DNA of 64,000 bases from Variovorax jilinensis (lineage in GTDB: Bacteria; Pseudomonadota; Gammaproteobacteria; Burkholderiales; Burkholderiaceae_C). The notes below the pieces were generated by a model, which saw only the letters and a program-made list of their open reading frames with translations, did not search any database and was not told the DNA's origin. A program made the position numbers and the translations under genes. Position 1 is the stretch's first letter. Every line of letters starts with the position of its first letter. The DNA is taken from NCBI RefSeq assembly GCF_030316885.1, contig NZ_JASZYQ010000001.1, positions 558,001 through 622,000 on the forward strand, written 5' to 3'. Shown in pieces: positions 1-7,610 of this stretch.

Positions 1-675
1 TTCGGAACGGCTGGCCTGCAGCCAGCGGGCCGCGGGCTTGACGATCGGCACGCGGCGGCCGAGCACGCTCTCGGCCAGCTCGGCCACTGCGGGTTCGGCC
101 AGCGCCGTGGTGTCGGCCGCGAGCGGGCCGGCCAGTGCCAGGCCGCCGGCGTCGAGCGGCAACGTGGCCACGCCTTCGCTGCCGCAGACCACGCACAGGG
201 CCGCCTGCGGCTCGCCGATCGCGAACACCATCGGCGGCGAGCCTGCGGGTTGAGGCGTGAATTCCGGGAAGATGCGCGTGACCTTCCGACCCGCCGCCTC
301 GAGCGCCTGCACGGCGGCGCGCAGCCAGATGCGGTTGCAGGCCGCCACCCAGACCGGCGCCGCGACGCGCGCTCCGGGCTCGAGCGCGAAGTGCAGGGTC
401 TCGGGGTCGTCGAGCAGGCGATCCTCGAGCAGGCCGTTGAGCACCGAACGCAGGCGCACGGCGCCGCTCATGCTGCCCTGGGGCAGCGTCACCTGATGCC
501 ACGACAGTGCCGCCGCGGGAACGCCGACCACCACCTCGTCGCTGCCGGGCAGCAGCGAGGGCACGGCGCTGCCCTGCGAACGGAGCTTGCGCCCGTCGCT
601 CGACCAGACCGACCAGCCGTATTCGGCGGCGGACGAGCCCTGAACGAGAGGAATTGTTACAAGCAGCAAAGCCAT
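1..675 (-). CDS. gspL: Type II secretion protein GspL, N-terminal part (cut by window edge)
   Basis: GspL is the bitopic inner-membrane protein that ties the secretion ATPase GspE to the pseudopilus platform. The reading frame stays open from the ATG at 675 to the left edge, giving the first 225 residues, which is the cytoplasmic actin-like domain in this family. The early part has a typical GspL pattern of a conserved PQG element followed by an LRSVL-type helix and a DDPETLHF segment. It follows gspK in the same direction after a 130-bp gap, which fits the K-L-M order. A TACAAT hexamer (697-702, complementary strand) lies about 20 nt upstream and could be an internal promoter, but I see no good -35. 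The transmembrane and periplasmic parts lie outside the window. Confidence 0.85.
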   Translation of the reverse strand, partial: MALLLVTIPLVQGSSAAEYGWSVWSSDGRKLRSQGSAVPSLLPGSDEVVVGVPAAALSWHQVTLPQGSMSGAVRLRSVLNGLLEDRLLDDPETLHFALEPGARVAAPVWVAACNRIWLRAAVQALEAAGRKVTRIFPEFTPQPAGSPPMVFAIGEPQAALCVVCGSEGVATLPLDAGGLALAGPLAADTTALAEPAVAELAESVLGRRVPIVKPAARWLQASRSE

Positions 676-718
676 CGAGGTGAGTGAAGGGTCGCTATTG
701 TAGAAGGGGCCAGGGATC

Positions 719-741
719 GATGCTACTATTTTGATAGCATC
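719..741. repeat. Inverted repeat between gspK and gspL
   Basis: Two 7-base arms, GATGCTA (719-725) and TAGCATC (735-741), flank a 9-base AT-rich loop. It could fold in the gspK-gspL mRNA. No T-run follows on either strand, so it is not a standard terminator. It resembles an extragenic palindrome that I associate, from memory only, with Comamonadaceae intergenic regions. Confidence 0.5.
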
Positions 742-805
742 TCAGGTAGATGGAATGGGCGCTGCGCTTATTTTTGACCCAATCTACGAGGGAGGGCCCT
801 CGGGA

Positions 806-1945
806 TCAGGATCTGGGCGCCTCGAACGTGGCGCCGGCGCCACGCTCACGCCAGACGATTCGCAGCTCGATGCCGTCGCGCCGCAGCAGCGTTTGCTCCT
901 CGACCCAGGTGCGGTCGATGCGCAGCCGGGCCTGGACTTCGAAGTAGCCGGTCGAGATGCTGTGCTGGTCGGGCGTGAACTGGGCGTTCTGGGTCACCAG
1001 CTTTCCGGCGTCGGCAAGCTCCTTGAAATACCCCTGGGCGCGGGCCGCGACGATGCGCTTGGCGCTCGCCAGGTCGAGCGAGGGCGTGCTCGCGAAGATC
1101 GCCTCGGCGCTCGCGGTGTTGAGGTTGAGCGGCGTGCGGGTGGGCAGCACCGTCACGTAGGGCTGCAATGCCGCCACCGTGGACGGCGACAGGCCCAGCC
1201 ACGTCAGTTGCGCGGTGCGCTGCGGGGTCAGCGGCCCGGTGCTGCTGCCGGTGGTGGCCGCCTCGCCGACCGTCCCGCCGTCGGCAGCGGCGGCGGCAGG
1301 CGTGCCGCTGGCCGCACCGGTGTTCGCGGCGGCGGCCGCAGCGGCCGTTGCCGCGGCAGTGGCAGCCGCGGTCGCGGGATCGATGCCCGCGGAAGCGGCC
1401 GTCGCGGGCGCGGCCCGCTGCAGGTTCGCGGTCAGCAGCGCCAGCTCCTCGGCGGGCAGCCGCAACAGCTCGAACAACTTCTTGAAGGCGGCCTGAGAGG
1501 CCGCGACCGGCTTGCCGCCCGACACCAGGTTCATGACGTTGAGCTTGGACTGGGCGTCGACGATGCGGCCCGACATGAAGGCCTCGGGCAGGCCCTCGAG
1601 CGCGTCGCTCGCGATGTTCTTGTCGGCAGCGAGGAAGGTCGTCAGCTTGGCTTCCTCGAGCGGCACCGCCCAGGGCTCGGCCAGGTGATCGGCACCCTTG
1701 CCGCCCGCAGCGGCGTTGGCGCGCGCGTCCTCGCGCAGGATCAGCCGCGTCCAGTCGAGCGCGCCGATCAGCACCCAGCCGGCCTGCGAGCGCGCGCGCT
1801 CGGCGGCCTCGACCTCGGCCGCTCGCCACTGCTGCCAGAGCGCAGCGACCGCGAAGGTCGCGACCAGGGTCACCGTCAGCATCGCGGTCAGCAGCGCCGC
1901 ACCGCGCTGGCGTACCGAACGAAGGGGGAGCGGGCGTCGGATCAT
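806..1945 (-). CDS. gspK: Type II secretion minor pseudopilin GspK
   Basis: GspK is the large minor pseudopilin that caps the pseudopilus tip with GspI and GspJ. The start at 1945 overlaps the end of gspJ by 4 bases. The product is 379 residues. It has a short basic leader, a hydrophobic helix (about residues 16-37) with RGAALLTAM, and no Glu at position +5, which is the usual GspK exception. The later part has the helix-hairpin-helix-like LNLNTAS segment (about 273-279) typical of the family. Residues about 178-237 are an alanine/threonine/glycine-rich low-complexity stretch that I would not expect in most homologues. It looks like a flexible insertion between the two folded parts. Confidence 0.93.
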   Translation of the reverse strand: MIRRPLPLRSVRQRGAALLTAMLTVTLVATFAVAALWQQWRAAEVEAAERARSQAGWVLIGALDWTRLILREDARANAAAGGKGADHLAEPWAVPLEEAKLTTFLAADKNIASDALEGLPEAFMSGRIVDAQSKLNVMNLVSGGKPVAASQAAFKKLFELLRLPAEELALLTANLQRAAPATAASAGIDPATAAATAAATAAAAAAANTGAASGTPAAAAADGGTVGEAATTGSSTGPLTPQRTAQLTWLGLSPSTVAALQPYVTVLPTRTPLNLNTASAEAIFASTPSLDLASAKRIVAARAQGYFKELADAGKLVTQNAQFTPDQHSISTGYFEVQARLRIDRTWVEEQTLLRRDGIELRIVWRERGAGATFEAPRS

Positions 1946-2592
1946 GTCTTCGGCACCGTCACGGTCGGGCGCACCCAGTCGCGCGTCACGAGGCCCGAGA
2001 GCGCGGGGCCGGGCGGCAGGCTGAGGACGAGTCGCACGCCTTCGGGCATCGGCGCGATCGTGCCCATGGCCTCCGTGTTCAGGGCCGGGCCCCAGGCGCC
2101 GTTGCGGAAATAGCCCAGCTGCCAGCCGTCGAGCGCGATCAGGTCGACATCGGCCGCCGCATCGGCGCCTCCATCGCTGCCCCAGCTGGCGGCCTGGTTC
2201 CAGGCCTGTTGCCACTCGCCGCGGGTCGTGAAGCCGGGCGACTGCCAGCGCCGCCAGTGCGTGCCGCCGGAAGGGTCGGGGCGCAGCGTCCAGGCGACCA
2301 CGAAGGCCAGCGGCGATGCGCTGTCGGTGCTGCGCCGCGTGAGCCGCAGCACCCGGCCGTCCCAGTCGATCGGCGTGATCTGCGGCAGCACCAGCACCGC
2401 GTCGAGGTCGGCGCCCCACTGCGCGAGCGTGGTCTGCAGCGTCAGCACCGCATCGCCGCGCTCGCGGTTCATGGACTGGGCCCGGGCCATGGCGTCGAGC
2501 CCGCGCCAGCTCATCAGGGCCAGCAGCGCCATCGCGGCGATCGCCACCATCAGCTCGATCAGCGTGAATCCGCGCGGGCGTCTGAAGGTCAT
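1942..2592 (-). CDS. gspJ: Type II secretion minor pseudopilin GspJ
   Basis: This minor pseudopilin is part of the GspI-J-K tip complex. The product is 216 residues. Residues 5-25 hold the class III leader and N-terminal helix (RGFTLIELMVAIAAM), with the prepilin peptidase cleavage Gly before Phe and Glu at +5. The start ATG at 2592 shares one base with the gspI stop (TGATG), so translation is probably coupled. Several longer upstream starts are possible in frame but would place extra sequence before the pilin leader, so I rejected them. Confidence 0.93.
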   Translation of the reverse strand: MTFRRPRGFTLIELMVAIAAMALLALMSWRGLDAMARAQSMNRERGDAVLTLQTTLAQWGADLDAVLVLPQITPIDWDGRVLRLTRRSTDSASPLAFVVAWTLRPDPSGGTHWRRWQSPGFTTRGEWQQAWNQAASWGSDGGADAAADVDLIALDGWQLGYFRNGAWGPALNTEAMGTIAPMPEGVRLVLSLPPGPALSGLVTRDWVRPTVTVPKT

Positions 2593-2960
2593 CAGTAGCG
2601 CCCCACCACGGTCGACAGGCGAAGCACGGGCGCGTCGTCGGCGTTGCGCACCTGCACGTCGACGCGGCGGAAGTTGGGGTTCAGAGTCGGCGTGGTCGTG
2701 ACCGTGACGCCGAAGGCCTGGTTGGCCTGCAGGCAGACGCCGCCGGCATCGCCTACCGCGGGCATCTGCCGCGCGATACGGGCCTTGATCAGCTCGTTCT
2801 CGGCACAGATCTGCGCCAGCATCAGGTCCGACTGGCGCTGGGCGTTGCGCGTCAGCGCCATGGTCGCCTGGGTGCCGGCCATGAGCGCGATGGCGACGAT
2901 GCCGAGCGCGACCAGCACCTCGATCAGCGTGAAGCCGGCTGCGCGGCGGCGTCGGGTCAT
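2592..2960 (-). CDS. gspI: Type II secretion minor pseudopilin GspI
   Basis: GspI is the minor pseudopilin that starts the tip complex. The product is 122 residues with a basic leader (MTRRRRAA) directly before GFTLIEVLVALGI, so the prepilin cleavage site and Glu5 are intact. The stop overlaps the gspJ start and the start overlaps the gspH stop, both as TGATG. Size and order fit the family. The C-terminal part contains the conserved cysteine-bearing ICAENEL helix seen in betaproteobacterial GspI. Confidence 0.93.
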   Translation of the reverse strand: MTRRRRAAGFTLIEVLVALGIVAIALMAGTQATMALTRNAQRQSDLMLAQICAENELIKARIARQMPAVGDAGGVCLQANQAFGVTVTTTPTLNPNFRRVDVQVRNADDAPVLRLSTVVGRY

Positions 2961-3466
2961 CACGGCGAGACGACCGCGAAGGGGCGCAGGCCATCGGTGC
3001 CGATGCGAAGGCTGCGTGCCGGCGGGCCGTCCATGCTCAGCACCACCTGCTGCGCCGCGATGATCGGATCGGGTCCCAGTTGCAGCGCGCCTGCGGCCCG
3101 GCCGTCGACGCCCACCGGCTGCGCCGTGATGCCCTCGGCCAGCCACGCGATCGGCAGCGACCCGGGCGGCAGGCCGTCGAAGGCGAAGTTGCCCGGCCCG
3201 TCGGGCGTGAGGCGCCAGCGCACCGCGACGCCGCTGGCGCGCGATTGGGCGCGCGCCGACTCGAGCAGGGCGGAAAGGCGCTCCGCTTCGCGGTCGAGCG
3301 CGGCCTGGCCAGAATCGCGCAGCGACAGCCCCACACCGGCGGTGGCCAGCGCGATGATCGCGATCACCACCAGCAGTTCGAGCAGCGTGAAGCCGCGCCT
3401 GCCGGCAGGCCGGCGCGCGGCGCGGCGAAGGTGCGGGCCGCTACTGCCAGCTGCCGATGTCGGCAT
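2960..3466 (-). CDS. gspH: Type II secretion pseudopilin GspH
   Basis: GspH is a minor pseudopilin of the type II secretion pilus shaft. From the ATG at 3466 the product is 168 residues. A roughly 30-residue basic leader precedes RGFTLLELLVVIAII, which carries the prepilin cleavage site and Glu5. This start overlaps the 3' end of gspG by 26 bases. An in-frame ATG at 3493 would add nine residues. The leader is longer than usual for a class III prepilin, so the true start may be a non-standard codon nearer the helix. The gene is translationally coupled to gspI downstream. Confidence 0.85.
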   Translation of the reverse strand: MPTSAAGSSGPHLRRAARRPAGRRGFTLLELLVVIAIIALATAGVGLSLRDSGQAALDREAERLSALLESARAQSRASGVAVRWRLTPDGPGNFAFDGLPPGSLPIAWLAEGITAQPVGVDGRAAGALQLGPDPIIAAQQVVLSMDGPPARSLRIGTDGLRPFAVVSP

Positions 3467-3881
3467 TCTTGCCCTCGCCGCCGGGCTCGCCATCGGCGCC
3501 GAGCGAAAGCACGTCGATCTCGCCCTTGATGCCCGGGTTCATGTACTGGTAGGGACGGCCCCAGGGGTCGTTCGGCAGCTTGTCGACATAGGGCTTCCAG
3601 TTGGGGGCGGCCGGGCCGCTGGTCGGGCGCGTGACCAGGGCCTGCAGGCCCTGCTCGGCGGTCGGGTAGCGCTGGTTGTCGAGCCGGTAGAGCTTGAGCG
3701 CCTGCATCAGGTTGTTGACGTCGGTCTTGGCCGCCGTGACCCGGGCGTCGTCCGCGCGCTCGATCACGTTGGGCACGATCAGCGCGGCCAGCACGCCGAT
3801 GATCACCAGCACGACCATGAGTTCGATCAGCGTGAAGCCGCGCTGCAGGGCGCGGGCGATGGAACGGGTAGAAGTTGGCAT
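3441..3881 (-). CDS. gspG: Type II secretion major pseudopilin GspG
   Basis: GspG is the major subunit that polymerises into the pseudopilus pushing substrates through the GspD secretin. The product is 146 residues, the normal length. It has RGFTLIELMVVLVIIGVLAA after a 13-residue leader, the TEQGL-like segment (TAEQGLQAL), and the PWGRPYQY and GADGEPGGEG motifs of the C-terminal calcium-binding loop. It is the first gene of the minus-strand gsp operon and diverges from gspC across 63 bp. A GTG 30 bases upstream is in frame but does not improve the leader. Confidence 0.96.
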   Translation of the reverse strand: MPTSTRSIARALQRGFTLIELMVVLVIIGVLAALIVPNVIERADDARVTAAKTDVNNLMQALKLYRLDNQRYPTAEQGLQALVTRPTSGPAAPNWKPYVDKLPNDPWGRPYQYMNPGIKGEIDVLSLGADGEPGGEGKNADIGSWQ

Positions 3882-3930
3882 GAAGGCGGAGTGGGGGAGG
3901 AGAAGCGGCACCGGCCGCGTGGCGCTGAAT

Positions 3931-3936
3931 GATAAT
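3931..3936 (+). promoter_or_regulatory. -10-like hexamer directly upstream of gspC
   Basis: GATAAT lies 8 bases before the gspC ATG with no Shine-Dalgarno sequence between. If this is the -10 element, transcription would begin at or within a base or two of the start codon (leaderless mRNA). No good -35 is visible at 16-18 bp. Confidence 0.35.
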
Positions 3937-3944
3937 CCGCCCCC

Positions 3945-4472
3945 ATGGCAGTTCCCTACGCTCCGCCCCGCTGGCCATCGGCCACCGCCACCACGCTCCT
4001 GTGGGCGCTGGCGGCGGCGAGCATCGTGTTCTGGGGCCTGCGCCTCGCGGCGCCGGCCGACGCCCCCGCGCCGCCCGTGGTGTCGGGCAGCGCGCAGGCC
4101 GCGCCCGATCCTGCAGCGCTGGCGCGCATGCTGGGCGCAGTGCCGGCCCAGTCGGTGGCCGTGGCGGCACCCGATGCCGCGAGCCGGTTCGTGCTGCTCG
4201 GCGTGGTGGCCGACCTCGACCGCCAGGGTGCCGCGCTGATCGCGGTCGACGGCAAGCCGCCGCGGCCCTTCCGCGTTGGTGCCGCGGTGGCCGACGGCTA
4301 CGTGCTGCAGGCGCTCGACGCGCGCGCCGCGACCTTCGGCACCAGCGCCGGTTCGGCGCCGGCCTTCACGCTGCAGTTGCCGACCCGGCCGCTGGCCAGC
4401 AACCCGCCGCGCGCCGAGATGCCGGGCAGCCTGCCGGCAGTCATGGCACCGCCGCCGATCGGCCCGCGCTGA
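3945..4472 (+). CDS. gspC: Type II secretion protein GspC, short form
   Basis: GspC links the inner-membrane platform to the GspD secretin. The product is 175 residues: a cytoplasmic N-terminus, one transmembrane helix (about 17-36), a proline/alanine linker, and one HR-type periplasmic domain (about 80-145) with the FVLLGVVAD...AALIAVDGKPPRPFRVG pattern. It ends in a proline-rich tail. The C-terminal PDZ or coiled-coil domain of classical GspC (about 270-300 residues) is absent. It is divergent from gspG. No ribosome binding site is seen before the ATG. Confidence 0.88.
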   Translation: MAVPYAPPRWPSATATTLLWALAAASIVFWGLRLAAPADAPAPPVVSGSAQAAPDPAALARMLGAVPAQSVAVAAPDAASRFVLLGVVADLDRQGAALIAVDGKPPRPFRVGAAVADGYVLQALDARAATFGTSAGSAPAFTLQLPTRPLASNPPRAEMPGSLPAVMAPPPIGPR

Positions 4473-4500
4473 GCGCCGCGCCGCCGTCCGCGGGCCGTCG

Positions 4501-6072
4501 TCAGGCCTGCTGCAGGAACAGGCGGTAGACCGGGTTGCCGGTCTCTTCGACGAAGGGGTAGCCGAGCGTCTGAAGGAAGGCGTCGAAGGCCTCGCTGTCG
4601 GCGGCCGGCACCTGCAGGCCCACCAGGATGCGGCCGTAGTCGGCGCCCTGGTTGCGGTAGTGGAACAGGCTGATGTTCCAGTTCGGCCGCATCAGGCGAA
4701 GGAACTTGAGCAGCGCACCCGGCCGCTCGGGGAAGACGAAGCGCAGCAGCCGCTCGTCGTGCGCGAGGCCGGTGCGGCCGCCGACCATGTGGCGGATGTG
4801 TTCCTTGGCCAGCTCGTCGTGCGTGAGGTCGATGGCGCCGAAGCCCTGCGCCTCGAAGGTGTCGGCGATGGTCTTCGATTCGCCGCGCGCGGTGGTGGTC
4901 AGGCCGACGAAGACGTGGGCTTCCCTCGAATCGCTGATGCGGTAGTTGAATTCGGTCACGTTGCGCGAAGCGCCAGGCAGGTCGCCGACCACCTCGCAGA
5001 AGCGCCGGAAGCTCCCGCGTTCCTCGGGGATGGTGACTGCGAACAGCGCCTCGCGTTCCTCGCCGACCTCGGCGCGCTCGGCCACGAAGCGCAGCCGGTC
5101 GAAGTTCATGTTGGCGCCGCAGAGGATGGCGGCATAGGTTTCGCCACGGGCACCGCGGGCCTCGACGTACTGCTTGATCGCTGCCACCGCGAGTGCACCG
5201 GCAGGCTCGACGATGCTGCGCGTGTCGATGAAGACGTCCTTGATGCCGGCGCAGACGGCGTCGGTGTCGACCGTGATGAATTCGTCGACCAGTTCGCGCG
5301 AGATGCGGAAGGTTTCCTCGCCGACCAGCTTGACCGCGGTGCCGTCGGAGAACAGCCCGACGTCGGGCAGCGTCACGCGCTCGTCGGCCGCGACCGACTG
5401 CATCATCGCGTCGGAGTCGTTCATCTGCACGCCGATCACCCGGATCTCGGGGCGCAGCGCCTTGATGTAGTTGGCCACGCCAGAGATCAGCCCGCCGCCG
5501 CCGATGGCGACGAACACGGCGTCGAGCCGGCCCTGGTGCTGGCGCAGGATCTCCATCGCGATCGTGCCCTGGCCTGCGATCACGTCGGGATCGTCGAAGG
5601 GATGCACGAAGGTCAGGCCGTGCACCTTCTGCTGCTCGAGCGCGAAGCCGTAGGCGTCGGAATAGCTGTCGCCGTGCAGCAGCACCTCGCCGCCGAGGGC
5701 GCGTACCGCATCGATCTTGAGCTGCGGCGTGGTCACCGGCATCACGACCACCGCGCGCGTTCCCAGCGTGCGGGCGCTCAGCGCCACGCCCTGCGCATGG
5801 TTGCCGGCCGAGGCGCAGATCACGCCATTGGCGAGCTGCTCGGGGCTCAGGTGGGCCATCTTGTTGTAGGCGCCGCGCAGCTTGAAGCTGAACACCGGTT
5901 GCTGGTCCTCGCGCTTGAGCAGCACCGTGTTGCCCAGCCGGGCACTCAGCGCGCGGGCGGGTTCGAGTGCCGATTCGACCGCCACGTCGTAGACGCGCGC
6001 GGTGAGGATCTTCTTCAGGTAGTCGGCAGGGGTGAGAGGCGGGGTCGGGGAAGGCATAGAGGCCGCGATCAT
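4501..6072 (-). CDS. ilvA: Threonine ammonia-lyase, biosynthetic (IlvA)
   Basis: IlvA is a PLP enzyme that deaminates L-threonine to 2-oxobutanoate, the first step of isoleucine synthesis. From the ATG at 6072 it is 523 residues, as expected for the long biosynthetic form. It shows the PLP lysine motif FSFKLRGAYNK (Lys about 64), the phosphate-binding GGGGLISG loop, and two ACT-like regulatory segments after residue about 340 (EERGSFRRF and FPERPGALLKF), so feedback inhibition by isoleucine is likely. An ATG at 6057 is an alternative start. A strong minus-strand terminator ends about 32 bases upstream of the start, so expression may depend on read-through or an undetected promoter. Confidence 0.95.
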   Translation of the reverse strand: MIAASMPSPTPPLTPADYLKKILTARVYDVAVESALEPARALSARLGNTVLLKREDQQPVFSFKLRGAYNKMAHLSPEQLANGVICASAGNHAQGVALSARTLGTRAVVVMPVTTPQLKIDAVRALGGEVLLHGDSYSDAYGFALEQQKVHGLTFVHPFDDPDVIAGQGTIAMEILRQHQGRLDAVFVAIGGGGLISGVANYIKALRPEIRVIGVQMNDSDAMMQSVAADERVTLPDVGLFSDGTAVKLVGEETFRISRELVDEFITVDTDAVCAGIKDVFIDTRSIVEPAGALAVAAIKQYVEARGARGETYAAILCGANMNFDRLRFVAERAEVGEEREALFAVTIPEERGSFRRFCEVVGDLPGASRNVTEFNYRISDSREAHVFVGLTTTARGESKTIADTFEAQGFGAIDLTHDELAKEHIRHMVGGRTGLAHDERLLRFVFPERPGALLKFLRLMRPNWNISLFHYRNQGADYGRILVGLQVPAADSEAFDAFLQTLGYPFVEETGNPVYRLFLQQA

Positions 6073-6103
6073 AGGCTCGGCGCCGCAGCGCCCAGGGCCC
6101 CAA

Positions 6104-6193
6104 GAAAAAAGCCCCGGGTCTTGCGACCCGGGGCTAAATCCACCAATTGGGAGGGTGGAGGAGACAACCGGTGCACACCTCTCGATGTGCGAT
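6104..6193 (-). ncRNA. Candidate small RNA or ilvA leader with anti-Shine-Dalgarno loop
   Basis: A sigma-70-like promoter (6201-6228, minus) would start an RNA near 6193. Reading the minus strand: hairpin 1 pairs GCACA (6190-6186) with TGTGC (6177-6173). Hairpin 2 pairs ACCGGTT (6172-6166) with AATTGGT (6148-6142) through G-C, A-U and two G-U pairs. Its 17-base loop (6165-6149) contains CTCCTCC and CCCTCCC, complementary to Shine-Dalgarno sequences. An 11-bp GC-rich terminator stem (6135-6111) with a 4-base loop GCAA then leads into six Ts. The three-hairpin layout with a C/U-rich loop recalls the anti-SD sRNAs of alphaproteobacteria. It could instead be a transcription attenuator for ilvA. 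Confidence 0.5.
6105..6135 (-). terminator. Rho-independent terminator upstream of ilvA
   Basis: AGCCCCGGGTC and its exact complement form an 11-bp stem around a 4-base loop (GCAA on the minus strand). Six Ts follow on the minus strand only. It therefore stops minus-strand transcripts entering ilvA, and no minus-strand gene lies directly upstream. Confidence 0.85.
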
Positions 6194-6200
6194 GAAATAA

Positions 6201-6228
6201 AGTATATCGACTGATTGCTGCAATGCAA
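6201..6228 (-). promoter_or_regulatory. Sigma-70-type promoter for the candidate sRNA/ilvA leader
   Basis: On the minus strand, TTGCAT (6228-6223) and TATACT (6206-6201) are separated by 16 bp. The -10 matches the consensus at five of six positions; the -35 is weaker. Predicted start is near 6193. Confidence 0.55.
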
Positions 6229-6270
6229 CACGCGCGTTGCGCTTTTTGAACACTACATCACATGCCGAAG

Positions 6271-6297
6271 GGGTTTCCTCGCCCCGAGGCGAAACCC
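6271..6297 (+). other. Hairpin in the 5' leader of the OsmC-like gene
   Basis: GGGTTTC (6271-6277) pairs with GAAACCC (6291-6297), and the inner arms CTCG and CGAG extend the stem past a 2-base bulge. It ends one base before the GGAG ribosome-binding site of the gene at 6311 and could affect its translation. Confidence 0.45.
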
Positions 6298-6310
6298 GGA
6301 GAGTCGCGAG

Positions 6311-6760
6311 ATGGAATGCACAGTGAGTTGGACCGGCCAAACCGGCACGCGGTCGGGCATGGGGTTCGTTGCCGAGACCGGCAGCGGGCACGTGCTGGCG
6401 ATGGATGGCGCCCCCGATGCGGCCCGGCCCGAGAACGGCGGCCAGAACCTCGCGCCGCGGCCGATGGAGACCGTGCTGGCCGGCACCGGCGGCTGCACGG
6501 CCTACGACGTCGTCATGATCCTCAAGCGCGGTCGGCATCAGGTGGAGCGCTGCAGCGTCAAGCTCACCAGCGAGCGGGCCGAGAAGGACCCGAAGGTGTT
6601 CACCAGGATCCACATGCATTTCACGGTGGCCGGCAAGGGCATTCCGGTCGCCGCGGTGGAGCGCGCGATCGCGCTGAGCCACGACACCTATTGCTCGGCG
6701 ACCATCATGCTCGGCAAGACGGCCGAGATCACGACCAGCTTCGACCTGATCGAGGCCTGA
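6311..6760 (+). CDS. OsmC/YhfA-like family protein
   Basis: OsmC/Ohr-fold proteins reduce organic hydroperoxides through a pair of cysteines. The product is 149 residues. Two cysteines sit where the family has them: Cys62 in GTGGCTAYD and Cys128 in HDTYCSATIML. The pattern is closer to the YhfA-type subgroup than to Ohr, and peroxide substrate preference cannot be told from sequence. The ATG at 6311 has GGAG at 6298-6301. The gene stands alone on the plus strand and converges with coq7 across 19 bp. Confidence 0.85.
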   Translation: MECTVSWTGQTGTRSGMGFVAETGSGHVLAMDGAPDAARPENGGQNLAPRPMETVLAGTGGCTAYDVVMILKRGRHQVERCSVKLTSERAEKDPKVFTRIHMHFTVAGKGIPVAAVERAIALSHDTYCSATIMLGKTAEITTSFDLIEA

Positions 6761-6779
6761 ATCCGGCCCCGCGCGCCGC

Positions 6780-7427
6780 TCAGATGCGGTGTGCCACGGT
6801 GGTCATCACGCGCGAAGCCACGCGCATCAGCGCCTTGGCCGGCGCCGGCAGGTCCTGAGCGCCCGCACTCCACGCCTGTGCCGCGTGGCGGGCTTCGTCG
6901 AGCTTCATCTGCTGGATGACGGCGCGAGAGGCGCTGTCGCCAGCCGGCAGCCGGTCGAGGTGGCCGTCCAGATGCGCTTCGACCTGGCGTTCGGTCTCGG
7001 CCACGAAGCCCAGGCTCAGCGGGTCGCCGAGACGGCCGGCGAGCAGGCCGAGCCCGAATGCGCCGGCGTACCAGACCGGATTCAGCACCGATGCCCGCGC
7101 ACCCAGTTCGTCCAGGCGCTGCTGCGTCCAGGCCAGGTGATCGGTTTCCTCGCGCGCGGCTTCGTCGAAGTGGTGGCGCAGCTTCGGATCGCGCGTGACG
7201 GCAGCCTGGGCGGTATAGAGGGCCTGGGCGCAGACCTCTCCGACGTGGTTGACGCGCATCAGGGCCCCGGCTTCGCGGCGCTCGCTCTCGGTCAGGGTAC
7301 CGGGCGGCAGATCGGGCGGCGGCGTCGACCGCGTCGCGTGCGGCCTGGCAAAAAGGGTGCGCAAGGCCGCGTCGGCCGCGGCGAGCAGGGGGTCGAGCGA
7401 ACGGGTCATCGGACGATTGGAACTCAT
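6780..7427 (-). CDS. coq7: 2-polyprenyl-3-methyl-6-methoxy-1,4-benzoquinone monooxygenase (Coq7)
   Basis: Coq7 is a membrane-associated di-iron hydroxylase that performs the C6 (DMQ to demethylubiquinone) hydroxylation of ubiquinone synthesis. The product is 215 residues from the ATG at 7427 (209 from the ATG at 7409). Iron ligands are visible as Glu52 ([14 protein letters not shown]), Glu/His in NHVGEVC, the EETDHLAW motif (about 93-100), and later Glu/His in ETERQVEAH and LDEARHA. The central hydrophobic helix [14 protein letters not shown] is the membrane-interacting segment. Neither start has a clear Shine-Dalgarno sequence. Confidence 0.94.
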   Translation of the reverse strand: MSSNRPMTRSLDPLLAAADAALRTLFARPHATRSTPPPDLPPGTLTESERREAGALMRVNHVGEVCAQALYTAQAAVTRDPKLRHHFDEAAREETDHLAWTQQRLDELGARASVLNPVWYAGAFGLGLLAGRLGDPLSLGFVAETERQVEAHLDGHLDRLPAGDSASRAVIQQMKLDEARHAAQAWSAGAQDLPAPAKALMRVASRVMTTVAHRI

Positions 7428-7550
7428 GTACAAAATGTCACAAGTGAGGGGCGCGAGGCCTCGGCCTACAGGGTCCTGCGGGGCCTTCCAAGCTTTGTTG
7501 CACGGCTGCAACGAAACGCCGGAGTGTGGCGAGATTTGGTCCGAATTGTT

Positions 7551-7579
7551 TTGCCCTTGTGAACTGGCTCTGGTGCAAT
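7551..7579 (+). promoter_or_regulatory. Candidate porin promoter
   Basis: TTGCCC (7551-7556) and TGCAAT (7574-7579) are spaced by 17 bp, each matching consensus at four positions. It would give a 5' leader of about 105 nt before the porin ATG. Confidence 0.4.
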
Positions 7580-7610
7580 AGCGACAACTTCCCAAAAGGA
7601 GGTTGGCCCG

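Noticed and set aside
6134..6172. Possible leader peptide ending Asn-Trp-Trp-Ile just before the terminator upstream of ilvA
   Set aside because: Tandem Trp codons before a terminator suggest trp-type attenuation, but the only nearby start is a GTG with an SD-like GAGAGG one base away, and the gene downstream makes isoleucine precursor, not tryptophan. Kept only as an alternative to the sRNA reading.
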